Below are positions 1 to 10,555 of a stretch of DNA of 64,000 nucleotides, piece after piece. The stretch's first letter is position 1; every line of letters starts with the position of its first letter. This DNA is from Pollenia angustigena (Eukaryota; Arthropoda; Insecta; Diptera; Polleniidae), in contig OV884056.1 in the NCBI GenBank assembly GCA_930367215.1, positions 42,284,308-42,348,307 on the forward strand, given 5' to 3'. A program made the position numbers and the translations under genes. The notes below the pieces were generated by a model that saw only the letters and a list, made by a program, of their open reading frames with translations, was not told where the DNA came from and made no database searches.

Positions 1-560
1 ATGTTACCTATTTCCACTCACATATTTTTATCATTAATATAATTCATTAACGATTTTTAAAACTATTTAAGCACTTTGCGCACACACTGACACCAGAAAT
101 AACTAGAAAATAGTTAAAATGATAATTATATACATACATACAATTTACCGCCAAAATATCAAAACGATTTTATTCATAATGGGGTACACTGGTAAAAAAT
201 ATTTAGAGCTAAAATTGCTGGAATCCCACACATCATAAACAAAGAATTCAATATAAGCAAAGGTATTAAGTACTACCACTGAAAAAAGGGACACCTTAAA
301 TAAAAGTTAGGGTTAAAAATGCAACATATTCATATGTTTTACAGGCAATATTTTTACAAAAGAAATTCGTTCCCACGACAATCGGTTATACGCACCGGAA
401 CGACTCGGAATTTAACAAATACCGACCAAGGATTGACAATTTAGCAACACCTGTTCTTCAGATCTCCCTGCTACAACAAAATAAATTTAAAATTGTTGCC
501 ACAGTTGAATTTTGTTGTACCTAAATGCAACATAAAAGTAAATCGCCAGAAGATTTTAGA
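1..560. repeat. Diverged dispersed repeat, copy 1
   Basis: Three blocks here align by eye with 14190-14700 in the same order: the block with ACGATTTTTAAAACTATTTA near 50-75, the block ACACCTTAAATAAAAGTTAG near 290, and the block CCACAGTTGAATTTTGTTGT near 500. The two copies are strongly diverged and carry different insertions. No coding potential is visible. The class of element is not recognised. Confidence 0.45.
366..456. repeat. Dispersed repeat block (GGAACGACTCGG), copy 1
   Basis: About 90 bp, including CACCGGAACGACTCGGA and GACCAAGGATTGACAATTTA, closely matches 57662-57748. It sits inside the older repeat 1-560 and is absent from the copy at 14190-14700, so it looks like a later insertion. 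The second copy lies next to a Helitron-type 3' end, so it may be part of a Helitron. Confidence 0.55.
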
Positions 561-960
561 ATGTTTAAAAATCATTAAAATCGTTATGCACATTTTTTAT
601 AAATTTGAAAATTTGTTGAAATTACAAAAACCAGGTTTCCCATAAAGCTTGTTTTATGAATATAAATTTTTTTCCACAAAGAGAAAAGAAACGCTTCTTT
701 ATGCGTTCCTTTTAACACCCTTCTCCTTTAACATTCAAAGTCATGCCTCTTTCATGTGCCCTTTACCAAAACAAATTTAAGAAAATGTGTCAGAGTTCTA
801 GCTAGAAATGTAAGTTAAATAAGACTTTTTTCATGTTTTTCAATTTTTTCCACAAAAAATTTCAATTAATGCTACCATTAGCTGGTGTTTATGCTCCATT
901 TTAAAAATATGCATATGCAAAAAACGTTAAAAGTTGTCGTTTTCCTTTCTTAATATGTTG
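457..960. other. AT-rich stretch, no gene seen
   Basis: Apart from the tail of the diverged repeat I see only AT-rich sequence, with no long open frame, splice-bounded exon or clear terminal repeats. Confidence 0.6.
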
Positions 961-1886
961 TAATGGTTTTTTAGATATTTTCTTTTTGGCAACACTGGTT
1001 TTAACAGCTGACGCGCGTTTCGTGTTTTGTTTCACTGTCAAACATCTTCAGTTTGGTCTCTAATTTAACCATGAATCGTCTTACAAACGAACAACGCTTG
1101 AAAATTATTGAATGTTATTATCAAAATGCGTGCTCTGTTAAGAAAGTTCATCGCGCGCTTCTTGTGTTCAGCGACCAAGCTCATTTTTGGCTCAATGGGT
1201 ACGTTAATAAGCAGAATTGTCGATTTTGGAGTGAAGATCAGCCAGAAGCATTGCAAGAGCTACCAATGCATCCAGAAAAAGTCACAGTTTGGTGCGGTTT
1301 ATGGGCTGGTGGCATCATTGGACCGTACTTCTTCAAAGATGATGCGAATCGTAACGTAGCTGTGAATGGTGAGCACTACCGTGAGATGATATCCAACTTT
1401 TTTTTGCCCAAAATGAAAGGGCTTGACTTTCATGACAAATGGTTTCAACAAGACGGTGCCACATGCCACACGTCACGCTTAACAATGGACTTATTGAGAG
1501 GCGAGTTCGGTGAACATTTTATTTCCCGTTCGGGACCGGTCAATTGGCCGCCTAGATCGTGCGATTTAACGCCTTTAGACTATTTTTTGTGGAGCTATGT
1601 TAAAGCTTATGTCTATACACACATGCCCGCTTCAATTGACGCATTGAAAGACAACATTGAAGCATTTATTCATGAGATACCGGCCGAAATGTAGGAAAGA
1701 GTATGCTAAAATCGGATTAAGCGAATGGACCATTTGAGGCGCAGTCACGGTCAACATTTGCATGGAATAATCTTTAAATATTTAATTATATGGACCGTAC
1801 TATCGATTCAAATAAACATTTCATGAATTTTTCTGAGTTTTATGTGTTTTTTTTTAACTTTCCCATAGCTCTTAAAAAATCACCCA
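961..1886 (+). mobile_element. Mariner-family element, DD41D (rosa-like), subfamily A copy 1
   Basis: The right end is AGCTCTTAAAAAATCACCCA (1867-1886), the inverse of TGGGTGATTTTTTAAGAGCT seen at 35806 and the same as the end near 41637. The left end is degraded (TGGTTTTTTAGATATT near 965). The body matches the copies at 35806-36605 and 41012-41637, including the shared 5' stretch TTTCACTGTCAAACATCTTC before the start codon. The element is internally deleted and non-autonomous. Confidence 0.85.
1071..1694 (+). pseudogene. DD41D mariner-like transposase, internally deleted
   Basis: The protein would be a DDE transposase that cuts and pastes its own element in the nucleus. It begins MNRLTNEQRL (first helix-turn-helix), runs to VHRAL, and then jumps to FSDQAHFWLNGY, the strand holding the first catalytic D. 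The second helix-turn-helix and linker, roughly 100 residues in intact relatives, are missing. The second motif is WFQQDGATCHT and the third is TPLDYFLW, with 41 residues between the last two catalytic aspartates, which defines DD41D. The frame stops early at TAG (GAAATGTAG), but homologous C-terminal sequence continues to about 1765. The start chosen is the ATG of MNRL, conserved in the copies at 36516 and 41123. The missing DNA-binding domain makes activity unlikely. Confidence 0.85.
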
Positions 1887-3448
1887 TTACAAAAAAAAAT
1901 GGTAAAAATTTTTCATATTTTACTCTCAGTTGCATTTCAGGGTAAGATTTTACTCATTTTGCAGCTGCGTTAATTACTTTTTTAGGCCTGGAACAGAATA
2001 AAGTAGTTGTGGTAGCTGAAGCTGACGAATGCTCTGTAGCGCAACAATGTTCAAAAATTCGAATTTTGCACTTCGACTTCAACTGCGACGACTACTACAA
2101 CTGCATACTACATACTTTGAAACTGCCGTTTTTAACTTATGACAGCTTGCACTGGTTTTCGTAGCGTTGTACTACAGCGATTTTTCTATTTCCCACTTTA
2201 TGCAAGCGAGTGTTTTGCTTATTTACTATATTATTGTGTTTGCGTAGAATTGATTTCGTATGTTGAAGTGTAAGTAACTTAAATGCTGTTTCATTTTTAT
2301 TACAACAGTTTTTGATTTTTTTTTTTTTTTGTTTTTAAAAAATTACAACAGGTGACTTTTATTATCAGTGTTGCTAACGCAACCACACAAATTAAATGTT
2401 GAAAATCGATTTAACCATTGTGAATATAATTTTTTATTGCAAACTTTGGACTCAGTATTTGACACGTTAGCGTTGAGTGTAAAATTAAGATATTATTTTG
2501 TTCCATTGAAATCCAGTAAAATTTACCACTTTGTAAACGTGTGTGTAACATGATAAATTACACATTTTTAAGGCATTTTTTCAGAATTAGTCAGCCTTTG
2601 TACATACCTTTCGCATTTAACATTCACAGCCTTTTCAAAGGGTCTAATTTTTATCAAAATCTTAAAAATTCTTAAAGTTTGTGCAGTTTCTTAAGAAAAT
2701 ACGTCACGTTTGTAAAAAAAAATAAAATTAGAAACTATTACGACTTTTGGGCGAGAGGTCATAATGTTTGACATATTGTCAGACAGAATTTTTATTAAAT
2801 ATTGTCAAAATCAATTTCAGAAACTTTTACTACGATGCGTTTTCTCAAATCTTTTTTTTTTGTTACAGGCTTAGGAGATTTGAAATCAATGCCAAGCATT
2901 TAGTAACAAGCATGTTTTATAAGTGTTTCAATAATATCTACAACAACATTTATAGTTTTACATTATTTAACAAAAAAAAAAAATCGTTATTCCCACTGAA
3001 AGCGAGCACGTTCCTAGTAACAATCTGAGAAGTGACAACTATTGACAGCCAACATGACTTTTCAGACAAAACAATTTTGTTTTTTAAATTACAATGTTGG
3101 CTTTACTATCAAGTGTAGAGTGAATTTTGACTTACAGCAAATTAACCAGAACATATTGACCCACATCTTATTTTATAATTTAAATACAATGCAATTATAA
3201 TTAAATACATTAAAGAATGAATTATTTCATATGTAGAAAGAAATGTGCAATGGAATATTTAATCAAAAGAAAATGTATAACCCCACAAAGGATAAATGTC
3301 AGAGGAAAAGGGAGGCCAACACGAAGAAAACTTTTTATAAAGGAAAATTTTATTTGAAATTATTCAAGATTATAGATTAATTAACATTTATTTAAGCTAT
3401 AATTAGTATTGTGGTAATTTTGTTGAACTATTTATAGTTTTTAATCCA
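1887..3448. other. AT-rich interval, no gene seen
   Basis: Long A and T runs and short chance open frames only. Around 1990-2190 there is loosely self-complementary sequence rich in GTAGT and ACTAC, possibly an old miniature element, but I could not fix its ends. Confidence 0.55.
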
Positions 3449-4105
3449 AATTTTTAATATTTTTAATTAGGCTTAAGGTCATCAAATTTAATTTTCATTA
3501 AATTATTTTTATGAAGAAAGGAATTTTACAACATGAAAATTAATTAAAATTGTTATTGATAATCTTTCATTCTTGACCGCGGCCGGGGCTCGAACCCTGG
3601 CCGGCAGGTTACCATGACATGTTTCTATCGCAACCACTCGATCTCCTCACATGGATTTGCCGTCTTACACCCGCAGCAATCTACGACTGCTGACGTCAAT
3701 AGTCAAACATCAATCCTTAAACCAAATTGTATTTTAACCTTTGGTAGATCGAAATTAGCTTTTTCGAATGATTATCCATTTTAATTGATTTAACATGTTT
3801 TTTCCTTACTTCTGTTTTCTCGTACTTTTTGTCAAGAATTCTTCTTGAAGTCCAAAGTACATTTTTTGTTTTCATTTTTGTCATTTGTTTTTCTGTTGAC
3901 CTTTTTCAGCACAACTAGAAGGACAAATGTACACATAGAGCTCGTGCCATAGCCAGGGTTCAAGCCCCGGCCACGGTCAAGAATGAAAGATTATCAATAA
4001 CAATTTTAAATAATTTTCATGTTGTAAAATTCCTTTCTTCATAAAAATAATTAAATGAAAATTAAATTTGATAAACTTAAGCCTAATTAAAAATATTAAA
4101 AATTC
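3449..4105. repeat. Inverted repeat with ~155-bp arms and tRNA-like SINE piece
   Basis: Left arm 3449-3601 and right arm 3952-4105 are inverted copies with few differences. For example, TTTTTAATTAGGCTTAAGGT on the left matches the inverse of the sequence near 4075-4095, and GGCCGGGGCTCGAACCCTGG on the left matches the inverse of CCAGGGTTCAAGCCCCGGCC on the right. The loop is about 350 bp. Two SINE-like copies inserted head to head, or a foldback element, would both explain this. Confidence 0.65.
3585..3645 (-). repeat. tRNA-derived SINE head (A and B box-like)
   Basis: On the minus strand, GATCGAGTGGTTGCGATAG (3643-3625) resembles a tRNA A box and D arm. GGTTCGAGCCC (3597-3587) matches the RNA polymerase III B box and sits in a T-arm-like stem and loop. 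Spacing between the boxes is about 30-40 nt, as in tRNA-related SINEs. There is no full cloverleaf, so this is not called as a tRNA gene. The right arm keeps only the B-box half. Confidence 0.5.
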
Positions 4106-5409
4106 ATTTAAACTTTTAAAACTTCCGTGGAACGTTGCCACTTTCGTACATTTTTTTTTTAATTATGGCCACTCTTTTTCCTTTTCAGATCATATTTACG
4201 ATTAAACAAAAAGCAAATATAACTGAAGCGGTATAAAAACATTTTTAAAGTAATCATCACCAATAAAGTAGAAAATATTAAACCAAAAACTATAATAAAT
4301 ATGCAAAAACAAGCCAGAGTAAACTTAATGTTGCAACCAGAAAAATTGACTTAAGACAATAATAATAATTGCAGCAACGTCAACAATGACATTAACAACA
4401 ACAACAGTTGCAAGCAAGTACTTGTACTTTCCACAGAACAATCGAATAGAATAATTCCCTTAAGTTTTAAATTAAATAAATGAAAATAAATGCTATAAAA
4501 CTGGCACTGGAACAACAGAACAAGTAAAATGGGTTTAATCCATTAACAGAAAAAGCGCATTTGCAAGTAATGGAGGCCAATAGGAAAAGAATTATTTAAG
4601 TATTTGGTTTGAAGAAAGTTTTAGGGATGTGTTGTAAAGATATAGAATTTCGCTATACTAAATTATCGGACATGTAAGCATTGTATTTGTATTTATTAAA
4701 TATGATTTGCTAACACAACAAGTCATAAAATCTTATAAATTACAATTAGAATCTGAAAAGTTAACCATACATTGATTTTATTAAATTTAAATAATTAATT
4801 TAATATAAATAGTAAAAACCTCTAGCTCAAAGTATATTCATAGTTATTTATTGTATGTTTTACTATTCAGTAAATATGAATATGATGCTTAAACCAAATC
4901 GACGTAGCGGTTTGCTGGCAATTATAATAATAAAATTGGAGATTGCTGTGTTTGCTCTAATCAAATGGACATTGCTCCTTTTTTAGCATGGGCAACGTAG
5001 TTAAAAAAACCAGTAGTTACAAAATTCTTAAACTTAACAAAGGCTTAGTTTTTTCTTGATTGTTTTGGAGGAACTCATAACTACTTAGCTCCATAATAAC
5101 GACCAATGACAAAGTTATAAAATGAACAATGAAACTAACTGTTTCATATAAAAAATAATTTGTTATATTTTTTCATTTCTTTTTAGTTTTGTTTTGTAAA
5201 AAAGAAATAAAATAACAAAAATAGCATGTGTTTTCGAAAAGAGAGAAAAAGAGCTTAACAAACTGTGATCATTGCAAAAATGACAATCTCCAATGGACAT
5301 TGCCGTTTTTGCATCAATTCTTAATTTTTGAACATACTTTTTTATGGGATAAAAGTGTATCGGGTAATGTCATATTCTCTAATCGGAAGCATTCATTAAA
5401 TACAACTAA
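4106..5409. other. AT-rich interval, no gene seen
   Basis: Contains CAACAACAA-type runs near 4390-4410 and a short shared phrase (GGAGATTGC, TGGACATTGC) near 4940 and 5285 that recurs in the direct repeats at 5664 and 5898. No exon or terminal repeat could be supported. Confidence 0.5.
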
Positions 5410-5628
5410 GGCCCGTTTTCACAACTTTCCGATAGCTTAAAGTAGACTTTAAACGGCCTTATAAAAACTGTTCCATTATTAAAACTTTACTTTAACCAAA
5501 AGTGAGCGATAAAGTAAATTAAGGTCCATCCTACTTGGTAGGTAAAAGTAAAGTTGCAATAATGGAACAGGTTTTATACGTCCGATAAAATCCTACCATG
5601 ATCTATCGGTAAGTTGTGAAAACGGGCC
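5410..5628. mobile_element. PIF/Harbinger-like MITE, TSD TAA
   Basis: Ends GGCCCGTTTTCACAACTT (left) and its inverse AAGTTGTGAAAACGGGCC (right) are about 26-bp near-perfect TIRs. Both sides are flanked by TAA (5407-5409 and 5629-5631), the three-base duplication typical of PIF/Harbinger. The inside is non-coding. Confidence 0.75.
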
Positions 5629-5663
5629 TAAGAGGTATTATTAGTTACGTTTGTGAAAGAAGT

Positions 5664-5745
5664 GGAGATTGCAGCTTTTGCATCTAAACCCTTTAATTAT
5701 AAAATAGTGAAAAATAAATAAAAATTAAATAAATAAAAAAACAAA
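5664..5745 (+). repeat. Direct repeat unit, partner at 5898-5975
   Basis: TGGAGATTGCAGCTTTTGCA, followed by an ATAAAATA(A/G)TGAAAAAT tract, is repeated at 5898-5975 about 235 bp away. The order and most bases are kept. A local duplication of unknown origin. Confidence 0.6.
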
Positions 5746-5897
5746 ATTAAAAAATAACGTTTTAATTATTTTTTATAGAATATTGCACATCATTGCCTCT
5801 TGGTGATCTTGCAAATCGCAAGCGATCAAAGAGATACTTTGCTTCCTTTGTCATAATAATATTAAGTTTTTGATAACTAGGAAGTTATTAAATGTTT

Positions 5898-5975
5898 GTG
5901 GAGATTGCAGCTTTTGCATCTATACCCCTCAATTATAAAATAATGAAAAATTAAATAAATAAAAAAAACTTAACA
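5898..5975 (+). repeat. Direct repeat unit, partner at 5664-5745
   Basis: Second copy of the block described at 5664-5745, with TATACCCCTC where the first has TAAACCCTTT. Confidence 0.6.
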
Positions 5976-7190
5976 TTTTTTTTTTTTTTGTCCCACACTC
6001 CAAAATTTCCAAATGGGTTTATTATTATTCAAAATGCATGCATACCAATGAATAAGTACAAAATTACATTTTTAGATACATTTTCCACTGCGTATAATAC
6101 GACCATTATCTTAAAATGTAGCCAGACAATATCAGACTCATACATTTGGTTAAAGACTACAAAGAAGTTCTTGTACAATTTCATTTCTTTAATTTAAATT
6201 ATTGTAAGAAAGAAAAAAAACAAAAATGAAAAATACAACATGTTGCCAATATTAAATTAAGGTAATGATACACTTTTCTTAAAATAAAAACAAACAAAAA
6301 ATATTAAAAAAAAACTAAAAGGAGAATTTGTAAACACAAATGTCATAGGATTAAATGTATAAGCAGACTTTTTAAATGCCCTTCAAATTCTTTGAAGTTT
6401 GGCAAAAAAAGGACTTAAGTCAAAAACTGTAGTTTGTCGTAATGTTAGATTAAAAAAATATTGATTTGCCTTTATTAACTGAAGTATTTTCTAAAATGCA
6501 AATGATTACATTTGAAAGCAGTTGTGCTAGACTAAAGTCATTGACACTAAACTAAAGTGGAACAAAAATTAGTTAAATCCAATCAAAAACTTAAAGTATT
6601 TTTTTTGGACTTAAGATCTTTTTGCAAGCCTTAAAAGAATTATAAATCAGGAAAATTAAGTTTAACAAATTTGCGTTCTTGTTTCAACTTTCATTTACGA
6701 AAAAAATTCACAAGCTTCTTGTCAATGTAAAATTCAGAATTATTGAATAAAAATTAATTGATGCATTTAAAATTTTTCGGTAGCAAATAAGTTCTTAAGG
6801 TATCCATCCTTAACTTTTGAAAGCGTAGCAAAAGTGTTGCTTTAATTAAAAGTTTCATCAATATTTTTTTTTTTTTTTCTTAAATTGTCAAAATAGTTGC
6901 TTTAATGAAAAGTTTCTTCATTCATTTTGTTAACTTCAATTAAAATTTAATCGATATTTTTTTTGTTTTACTTTAATTTTCCAAAGTTTTCCTTTAATTA
7001 AAATTTTCATCATTAATTTTGTAATTTAATTATTGCAACTAAAATATTCTACTTACATTTTAATTAACACTCGTAGATAAAATAAAATTGTTTACTGGTT
7101 CTTATTCCCCTTGTTAAAAAAATTTACAAAATTAGTCTATTGAAAAATTTGATTAAGTTGAAAAAGTTATTTTCAGTTTACTAACCCTAC
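5976..7190. other. AT-rich interval with degenerate ~60-bp repeats
   Basis: No gene seen. Between 6825 and 7020 a phrase like TTGCTTTAATTAAAAGTTTC recurs about three times at roughly 60-bp spacing, with poly-T between units. Confidence 0.45.
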
Positions 7191-7192
7191 AA

Positions 7193-7350
7193 TCAAAAGC
7201 GGATCCAGCTTTCAGTTCAGGTAGGAGTCACATAGTGGAAAATCGGTTGGGACAGGCTCCAAACCCAATTTATGATTTTAGCATACCAGTGCTTGACAAG
7301 CCCAGTAGCCGTATGTCCCCTAAGAGCCTTCCCTTGGATCCGCGCTTGAC
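7193..7350. mobile_element. Short TIR element (GCGGATCCA ends)
   Basis: TCAAAAGCGGATCCA on the left faces CTTGGATCCGCGCTTGA on the right, enclosing about 155 bp of noticeably GC-richer sequence. The TIRs are imperfect and I could not settle the target duplication. Confidence 0.45.
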
Positions 7351-8199
7351 TAGAATACTCAGCATTTTATTTATTTTTTCTTTTAATTTGCCTTAATCAA
7401 GTCGATGTAAAAGTTTTTACCTTTTTTCTATTAAATTTAAAGTTTAATTGATCACTTTTTTAACAATGATTAAAAATGTTGTTAAAAGAAAAACAAAAGC
7501 AAGAATAATTTTATCAAATACCAGGTATATAAAATTGAACAGCATTTTCTCTATAATAAAAATGCCTAATTTTAAAACAGTTTTCTTTTTAAACCAGTTA
7601 TAGAAAATATTCCGTAATCTTTTTTTACATTAAACTTCTATGACAAATTCTTGATGTAACTAAATGTTTTAACTTTTTTGCCAGGGTAGTTCTAAAAAGT
7701 ACATTTATTAAGAAAAAAAGAACTTTTCTTTTATCCATTTTTCATTTTCTGTTTTTTTTTTTTTTTTTTAATTTAAAGTCTTTTTTTTCTTCTTGTACGT
7801 GTCTCATGCAATTGAGAATTCTTCGATGAAACATTTGTTTGAAATGCATGTTTAACTTTAAGAGGACATGCCATTATTTGTTTAGCATTAAAGAAATTGA
7901 AATTAAACTTAAAAAAAAAAACTAAAATAAAATGAAATGAAATGTGAATGTCAAAATATTTTGTATATTAAATAGGAAAATAATTTAAATGGATGTTCTA
8001 AATTTTAGAAAATAAGGCAATTACAAATGTTAATTAAAATTGATGACAAATCGCAGGCACTTTTATAAACAAAAAGTTGAATATCCAAAAGAAATTTACA
8101 ACATAAATTTAGTAAATATTGATATTTATACACAAACTAAGTTTAACTAGAACTAAACTAAACTTTTATTTGGTTGGATGAAAACTTAAAATATATATT
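7351..8199. other. AT-rich interval, no gene seen
   Basis: Poly-T tracts (for example near 7750) and chance open frames only. Confidence 0.55.
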
Positions 8200-8483
8200 C
8201 CCAACAAACACGGAGGTTTGATTTCAAATGGAAAATTATTTGAAATCAAACATTTTCTCAAACGACAAACGTTTGATAATCATTTGAAAATCATAGCGTT
8301 CTCAACAAAAAGGGGAAATTATTTTCAAATTGAAAAATGCCTTTATTTTCAACTTGCTTTCCAACGTAATTCTCAAATGTTTTTCAAATGTGGATATTAA
8401 TACAATGTGGAACATAAATAAAAATATTTTATTTTTTTAATTTAAATTCATTATTTATTTAAATAAACTGTGAGTTAAACACG

Positions 8484-8976
8484 CTCAAGCCGTTCTCAAG
8501 TTATGCGCTTAATAGAAAAAGTGGGCGTTAAAGTAGGCGTGGTAAATGTTTCTTTCGATGAAAAGTTAAAATGGATTAATACGAACATTTGAAAGAAAAA
8601 TTAGTCAAATCGATGGATCCGTTTTTTGATTTTAGGTAAATCGAAAAAAGTGGGCGGAGCAAAATTTTCTTTCCGTAAAAACCTAAGTTGGACCATGGCA
8701 ATCATTTTTAAGAAAAAATCGTCCAAATCGCTCAAGCCGTTCTCAAGTTATGCGCTTAATAGAAAAAGTGGGCGTTAAAGTAGCCGTGGTAAATTTTTCT
8801 TTCGCTGAAAACTTAAAATGGATTAATACGAACATTTGAAAGAAAAATTAGTCAAATCGATGGAGCCGTTTTCTGATTTTAGGTAATTCGAAAAAAGTGG
8901 GCGGGGCAAAACGTTCTTTCCGTAAAAACCTAAGTTGGACCATGGCGATAATTTTAAAGAAAAAATCGTCCAAATT
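8484..8976. repeat. Tandem duplication, two units of ~247 bp
   Basis: Units 8484-8730 and 8731-8976 both begin CTCAAGCCGTTCTCAAGTTA and are about 95% identical by eye. Differences include GATGAAAAGTT versus GCTGAAAACTT. Units like this are common inside Helitron-type elements. Confidence 0.85.
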
Positions 8977-9118
8977 ATATATCATTGGTGGTGCAATATG
9001 AAAATTGGATTTTGCCACGCCCCTCCGCCCGCAGACCGAAAATCAAAAATCAGACTTCACAGTGTCCCCGCCTGAATATTCTGAAGACACATCCTGTTTT
9101 ATATACATATATAGAAGA
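8484..9118 (-). mobile_element. Helitron-like fragment nested in TIR element
   Basis: Read on the minus strand it starts near 9118 with TCTTCTATATATGTATATAA, then ACAGGATGTGTCTTCAGAAT. This matches the start of the Helitron at 45680 (TCTTCTATATATATAAAACA) and its downstream CATATTGCACCACCAATGA. No 3' end is present, so it is truncated. It includes two tandem copies of a 247-bp unit. Confidence 0.6.
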
Positions 9119-9429
9119 TAGATTTAATTTTAATAGTAAAACACATGTAACCACAAAGTAAAAAATGTAACTTTAATCGCGAAAAAAACGCTTTAGTGTT
9201 GCCAAGTTTATTTTTGATTTCAATTTAACATTTGAAAAACATTTGACATCAAATTGATAATACATTTGATATCAAATGTTTATTTTGAATTCATTATCAA
9301 TTTGAATATAAATGTCAAATCAAACAATTGAAAACGTTTGAGAATTGTGTTTGATGTCATATGATAAAGTCATTTCATATCAAAGGTTTTACTTCGTGTT
9401 TGTTGGGTTGGGGTTTTAAAGCTACTTAA

Positions 9430-10140
9430 GCTGTTATGATACTTGCTATTTTTTTGTATTTTTTCTATATTGGAGAACCGTGCAAACATATTTGCATAGG
9501 AAAACTGACTAAGTGTAAAGAGTATGATTATATCATAAAAAATCTTGAAATGACAAACAATAATACATGTGTTATCGATAAATAATCTAAGACTGCCAAA
9601 AAAAAAATACAAAAATTTTGAACTTAAAATTGACATTTCCAGATTAATTGTTAGCACTGTTGCCAATTTTTTTTAGTTTTTGATCGAAAGTACCGGGTTT
9701 TAACTTTTTTTTTTTGCGATTTTTAGCTTTTTTGACGGGTTTTTGTGGGCAAAAAACGTGGGCAGTATTGTTTGTTTTGTTTACATTTTATTTTGGAATC
9801 ACAAACTATTTTTGTTCAATAAACAATAAAATTTAATGCAAATAATGTAAAATACTACGAATTACATCGGGGTATTTTCTTTAATTGAAAATTTATGATT
9901 TGAAATCCCATATGAAGGGCACCTGCCTTATTTCACTGATCAAAAACAAAATAGTTTCATCTGCCCAAGCTTTTACCATTTTTTTTGTTTTAGTCAAAGA
10001 AAAAAATAAACATGAGAAATGTCAATCAGAAAAAAGGGTTTGTTTATCAAATTGTATTTCTTGTTCTTTCTCGCATTTGTTGTTTCATTCAGTCAATCTT
10101 AAAAAAATCCAATACAAAAAATAGCAAGTATCATAACACC
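9430..10140. mobile_element. TTAA-flanked TIR element (piggyBac or Kolobok-like)
   Basis: The left end GCTGTTATGATACTTGCTAT is the inverse of the right end ATAGCAAGTATCATAACACC, about 30 bp with one or two changes. Both sides carry TTAA (9426-9429 and 10141-10144). TTAA targets are used by piggyBac and Kolobok. No transposase is recognised inside. Confidence 0.65.
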
Positions 10141-10182
10141 TTAATACTAATACAGTTTTATGCTGATCAAAACATTAATGTT

Positions 10183-10555
10183 CCCTGCAAGCAATAGGAC
10201 CAGTCCAAACGCGCGTGTAAAGTGTAGCCCACAAGGGACTAGGACTGGTCCAAAAGTTACCCAAACGAATGGAAAAAACGTGGTCTATTTAACATAACGA
10301 TGTCCTAGGACAGGACCATATGCCCCAATGTGGACTACAAAGGAGTAGTTTTAAAACAACTCCATGGTATACTCAAGAGGATTAGTTTTGAAGTCGTTTA
10401 AAAACGAAAGCATGTCGTTAAAAAACGAAGATATGTCGTCTCACTACAAACACTTTTTAACAATGACATGGTCCATGCTTGCATTACATCGGACCAGCCC
10501 ATGGAGTAGTCCATTTTATCAAAATGATTCAGGTTGCTCACAACTACAGACAGGG
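10183..10555. mobile_element. CCCTGCAA-ended MITE, copy 1 (inverted relative to 21378)
   Basis: It begins CCCTGCAAGCAATAGGACCA and is the reverse complement of 21378-21749 over its length (for example TTAAAAAACGAAGATATGTC here, GACATGTCTTCGTTTTTTAA there). It is rich in GGACCA, TGGTCC and ACTAGGAC phrases that can pair. The far end is eroded (AGACAGGG). Confidence 0.7.

Larger units (their letters stand above)
8200..9407. mobile_element. 1.2 kb TIR element (CCCAACAAACACG ends)
   Basis: The left end CCCAACAAACACGGAG and the right end CGTGTTTGTTGGG are inverse copies. Next to each end lie many TTTGATATCAAATG-like palindromic phrases (8215-8400 and 9225-9385). The middle (8484-9118) is a foreign Helitron-like block. 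The target duplication is unclear. Superfamily not recognised. Confidence 0.6.

Noticed and set aside
2860..2900. Splice acceptor-like TTTTTTTTTGTTACAG.
   Set aside because: T-rich tracts ending in CAG are common here, and no downstream open segment with a donor follows.
3585..3645. tRNA gene.
   Set aside because: A and B box-like text is present but there is no acceptor stem or anticodon arm that would complete a cloverleaf.
4190..4230. Possible plus-strand exon after TTTTTCCTTTTCAG with a GTATAA donor.
   Set aside because: The acceptor is good but the enclosed 40 nt is low-complexity and the donor is weak.
8484..8976. Two-unit repeat as part of a CRISPR or satellite array.
   Set aside because: Only two 247-bp units inside a Helitron-like block in eukaryotic DNA; no spacers or further units.
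9370..9666. 98-codon minus-strand open frame.
   Set aside because: It crosses the junction between two different TIR elements, so it cannot be one ancestral gene.
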